Shown piece by piece: positions 61,388-64,000 of a DNA stretch of 64,000 bases (within the stretch, counting starts at the first letter, position 1; every line of letters begins with the position of its first letter). Position numbers and translations under genes: made by a program. Source of the DNA: Rhizobacter sp. AJA081-3 (GTDB taxonomy: Bacteria > Pseudomonadota > Gammaproteobacteria > Burkholderiales > Burkholderiaceae_C). Under the pieces are notes generated by a model. That model saw only the letters and a program-made list of their open reading frames with translations, was not told where the DNA came from and did not search any database. The stretch lies in contig NZ_CP059067.1 of the NCBI RefSeq assembly GCF_017795745.1, positions 4,216,001 to 4,280,000 of the forward strand. The letters are read 5' to 3'.

Positions 61388-63172
61388 TCAGATGCCGGCC
61401 TCGAGCGCCTCGGCCTCGGTGTGCGCCTGGTGGCGGAAGCGCTTGCGCTGCTCGTAGGGAAACACGTCGTGCACGTGGCCGGCGAGGATGCGCTCCTTGT
61501 GGCCTTGCCAGAAGGCGACGTCGAGCAGGTCGGCGTGGTGCTTCAGGAACACCTCGCGCACGGCCGTGTTGCCGAGCAGGAAGGGGCCGAAGGTCTCCGG
61601 GAAGACGTCGCGCGGGCCGACGTGGTACCAGATCTCGCCGGACATCTCTTCCTCCTCATTGCGCGGCTCGGGCACGCGGCGGAAGTTGCAGTCGGTCAGG
61701 TACTCGATCTCGTCGTAGTCATAGAACACCACCTTGCCGTGGCGCGTGACGCCGAAGTTCTTCCAGAGCATGTCGCCGGGGAAGATGTTGGCGCGCACCA
61801 GGTCCTTGATGGCGTTGCCGTACTCGATGACGGCGTGCTCCATCTGCCGCGGGCTGGCCTCCTGCAGGTAGATGTTCAGCGGGATCATGCGCCGCTCGAT
61901 GTAGACGTGGCGGATCACCAGCGTCTCGCCGTCTTCCTCGAGCAGGCTGGGGCAGTAGTGCTGGAGCTCGGCGATCAGTTCCTCTTCGAAGCGCGAGCGC
62001 GGGAAGGCGACGTTGCTGTACTCCAGCGTGTCGGCCATGCGGCCCACGCGATCGTGCGTCTTCACCAGCAGGTACTTGCTCTTGATGAGCTCGCGCGAGG
62101 TCTCCTTCGGCGGCGGGTAGAAATCCTTGATGACCTTGAACACGTAGGGGTAGCTCGGCAGGTCGAACACCAGCATCACCATGCCCTTGATGCCCGGCGC
62201 GATGCGGAACTTGTCGCTGCTGTGGCGCTGGTGGTAGAGCAGGTCGCGGTAGAAGATGTTCTTGCCCTGCTTCTGCAGGCCGATGGCGTTGTACAGCTCG
62301 CTCTTGGGCTTGCGCGGCATCATCGAGCGCAGGAACTGCACGCAGGCCGAGGGCACTTCCATGTCGACCATGAAGTAGGCGCGCGCGAAGCTGAACAGCA
62401 TCAGCAGGTCGTCCTCGCCGAACAGCGCGGCGTCGATGGCCAGCTGCCCGTGCGGCGTGTGCAGGATGGGCAGCGCGAACGGCACCTCGTTGAAGCCGTT
62501 GATGATCTTGCCGACCGCGTAGGCGCCCTTGTTCCGGTAGAACAGCGACGACAGCACCTGCAGCTGGAAGTTCGCCCGCATGCGGAACTCGCCCAGCCGC
62601 GAGATCACCGCCGCGAGCACATGGTCGACGTCGCGGCCGAGATCCTCGAACTCGCGCGCGAGCTGGAAGTTGTCGATCACGCGCAGCAGCGTGTCGCGCA
62701 GCGTGTCCTTGGTCGGGTAGTAGGCGCGGTAGGTCGGCAACGAGGCCGGCTCGTCGTTCTCGATGTACTCGGTGCTCACCGCCGGGCGCACGAAGATGAA
62801 GTCGTTGCGGAAGTAGCTGCGGTGCAGGATCTTCGTCGTCACCGAGTTGAAGAAGGTCTCGGCGAGCTCGGGCTGGTGGTGGTTGGTGAGCAGGCCGATG
62901 TAGTGCAGCTTGACCTGCTGCCACACGTCCATCGGCAGGGTCGATGCCTGGAATTCCTTCTGCAGCCGCTCGGCCGCCTCGTCGACGCGCTTGTCGTAGA
63001 ACTCGATGCGCTCGCGCTGGGCGCGCTGCTGGCCGTGCCAGTCGGCCTGCTCGAAGCGGCGCTTGGCCTGCGCGCTGGTCTCGCGGAACAGCCGGTAATG
63101 GCGGTTGAAGCCGTCGAGCAGCGCCTGCGCGATGTCGAAGCCGCGTGAGTCGGTGAGGCGGGTCGGGAACAT
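61388..63172 (-). CDS. aceK: Isocitrate dehydrogenase kinase/phosphatase
   Basis: This 594-residue AceK has the expected length. [20 protein letters not shown] and [20 protein letters not shown] are family landmarks, and [20 protein letters not shown] has the Asp pair of the kinase-like active site. It phosphorylates or dephosphorylates isocitrate dehydrogenase, sending carbon to the glyoxylate shunt on acetate or fatty acids. This fits the acetate and PHB genes in the window. ATG at 63172. The carbonic anhydrase gene ends 13 nt upstream of it. Confidence 0.95.
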   Translation of the reverse strand: MFPTRLTDSRGFDIAQALLDGFNRHYRLFRETSAQAKRRFEQADWHGQQRAQRERIEFYDKRVDEAAERLQKEFQASTLPMDVWQQVKLHYIGLLTNHHQPELAETFFNSVTTKILHRSYFRNDFIFVRPAVSTEYIENDEPASLPTYRAYYPTKDTLRDTLLRVIDNFQLAREFEDLGRDVDHVLAAVISRLGEFRMRANFQLQVLSSLFYRNKGAYAVGKIINGFNEVPFALPILHTPHGQLAIDAALFGEDDLLMLFSFARAYFMVDMEVPSACVQFLRSMMPRKPKSELYNAIGLQKQGKNIFYRDLLYHQRHSSDKFRIAPGIKGMVMLVFDLPSYPYVFKVIKDFYPPPKETSRELIKSKYLLVKTHDRVGRMADTLEYSNVAFPRSRFEEELIAELQHYCPSLLEEDGETLVIRHVYIERRMIPLNIYLQEASPRQMEHAVIEYGNAIKDLVRANIFPGDMLWKNFGVTRHGKVVFYDYDEIEYLTDCNFRRVPEPRNEEEEMSGEIWYHVGPRDVFPETFGPFLLGNTAVREVFLKHHADLLDVAFWQGHKERILAGHVHDVFPYEQRKRFRHQAHTEAEALEAGI

Positions 63173-63185
63173 CGCGCGCCGTCCT

Positions 63186-63869
63186 TCAGGGCTTGCCGTT
63201 CTTGCGGATGGCGTCGTAGCGCGTCTTCAGCGCGCCCAAGGCCAGGCCGTAGGCGGCCGCCACCTCGCCGGCGTTCGCCACGGTGATCTTCAGGTCTTCC
63301 AGCAGGCCGTTGTGCAGGCCGTAGACCCAGCCGTGCACCACCACCGACTGGCCGCGCTCCCAGGCGTCCTGCACCACGGTGGTCTCGCAGACGTTGAGCG
63401 ACTGCTCGAGCACGTTCAGCTCGCACAGCGCCTTGAGCCGGAGCGTGTCGTCTTCCATGCCGTCGATCCAGGTGCGGTGCTTGTTGCGCACGTCCTGCAC
63501 GTGGCGGATCCAGTTGTCGGCCAGGCCGACGCGGCGGTTGTGCAGCGCCGCGGCCACGCCGCCGCAGCCGTAGTGGCCCACCACCATGATGTGGCGCACC
63601 TGCAGCATGTCGATGGCGAACTGCATCACCGACAACGCGTTGAGGTCGGAGTGAACCACCACGTTGGCCACGTTGCGGTGCACGAACACATCGCCCGGCA
63701 ACAGGCCGAGGATCTCGTTGGCTGGCACGCGGCTGTCGGCGCAGCCGATCCACAGGTACTGCGGCGCCTGCTGCGCCAGCAGGCTGGTGAAGAAACCCGG
63801 CGTGCGCCGCTCGGTGTCGGCGGCCCAGCGCCGGTTGCTTTCGAACAGTTCTTCGAGGGAGGTGCTCAT
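63186..63869 (-). CDS. can: Beta-carbonic anhydrase
   Basis: This 227-residue zinc enzyme interconverts CO2 and bicarbonate. Zinc ligands and dyad are [20 protein letters not shown] (Cys, Asp-Arg pair) and [20 protein letters not shown] (His and Cys). The length and arrangement match the E. coli Can type. It supplies bicarbonate for carboxylases, including the biotin-dependent ones here (inference). ATG at 63869. The gene is 13 nt upstream of aceK on the same strand. Confidence 0.94.
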   Translation of the reverse strand: MSTSLEELFESNRRWAADTERRTPGFFTSLLAQQAPQYLWIGCADSRVPANEILGLLPGDVFVHRNVANVVVHSDLNALSVMQFAIDMLQVRHIMVVGHYGCGGVAAALHNRRVGLADNWIRHVQDVRNKHRTWIDGMEDDTLRLKALCELNVLEQSLNVCETTVVQDAWERGQSVVVHGWVYGLHNGLLEDLKITVANAGEVAAAYGLALGALKTRYDAIRKNGKP

Positions 63870-63897
63870 GGCACGGCAGTTTACGCAGCCGCCCCGC

Positions 63898-64000
63898 TCA
63901 CATCGTCTCGGCGAACAATTCCCGACCGATCAGCATCCGCCGGATCTCGCTCGTGCCCGCGCCGATCTCGTACAGCTTGGCGTCGCGCCACAGGCGCCCG
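63898..64000 (-). CDS. C-terminal end of isovaleryl-CoA dehydrogenase (5' end outside the window)
   Basis: Only 33 residues plus the stop are visible, [20 protein letters not shown] then [13 protein letters not shown]. The [21 protein letters not shown] pattern is typical of isovaleryl-CoA dehydrogenase C-termini. It is about 11 kb from the carboxylase cluster; the leucine pathway may therefore be split in this genome. The carbonic anhydrase start is 28 nt downstream. Confidence 0.8.
   Translation of the reverse strand, partial: GRLWRDAKLYEIGAGTSEIRRMLIGRELFAETM

Overview
The window is about 64 kb of GC-rich, almost fully coding bacterial DNA. No rRNA, tRNA, CRISPR array, insertion sequence or prophage was seen. 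Gene content points to a betaproteobacterium of the Burkholderiales, probably a Rubrivivax/Ideonella/Leptothrix-like genus: AceK, two solute-binding proteins of the Liv and Bug types, ExeAB, poly(3-hydroxybutyrate) (PHB) degradation, a leucine/isovalerate cluster and DUF485-ActP. The genus is an inference. No gap between genes exceeds 300 bases.

Layout. 1-6.0 kb: the tail of a surface protein with a GlyGly-CTERM-like end, and a double-length UvrA. 6.2-11.8 kb: a Liv-type binding protein coupled to a GntR regulator, then a BMP-family binding protein, a flavin reductase-like protein and a deaminase, with two TGTATACA operator candidates; then LysR and a cupin. 11.8-24.3 kb (minus strand): the most notable locus. 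A run of Liv-type binding protein, secreted PHB depolymerase, LivG, LivF, LivH, LivM and 3-hydroxybutyrate oligomer hydrolase is tightly spaced or translationally coupled. A near-consensus sigma-54 promoter precedes it, and a PAS/AAA+/Fis enhancer-binding regulator lies just upstream. I read it as a dedicated system that cuts extracellular polyester and imports the products.

24.4-32.4 kb (plus): a malonate operon (GntR, malonyl-CoA decarboxylase, Bug binding protein, enoyl-CoA hydratase, malonyl-CoA synthetase) running into a CWC-type small protein and ExeA-ExeB. 32.4-34.3 kb: an MHS transporter with a large insert, plus a 49-residue membrane protein. 34.5-43.4 kb: an acetate-type sensory and transport locus with a symporter-fused histidine kinase (CrbS-like), a receiver-only regulator, a membrane PAS/pseudokinase/DEDDh exonuclease fusion, a small membrane protein, a CBS/DUF294 protein, ActP and DUF485. 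The promoters of the MHS transporter and of DUF485-actP share an unusual CTGAC-repeat element at the same distance from the start codon.

43.6-52.6 kb: HMG-CoA lyase, YbaK, DUF1289 and HCCA isomerase, then the methylcrotonyl-CoA carboxylase cluster, preceded by a perfect 22-bp palindrome of the LiuR type. 52.7-57.9 kb: DinB, rhodanese, a second HCCA isomerase-like protein, a CbiM-like permease, TrkH and TrkA. 57.9-64 kb: acyl-CoA dehydrogenase, SDR and thiolase, a small membrane protein, AceK, beta-carbonic anhydrase and the 3' end of an isovaleryl-CoA dehydrogenase. Taken together the window suggests an aerobe living on short-chain acids, polyesters, malonate, acetate and branched-chain carbon.
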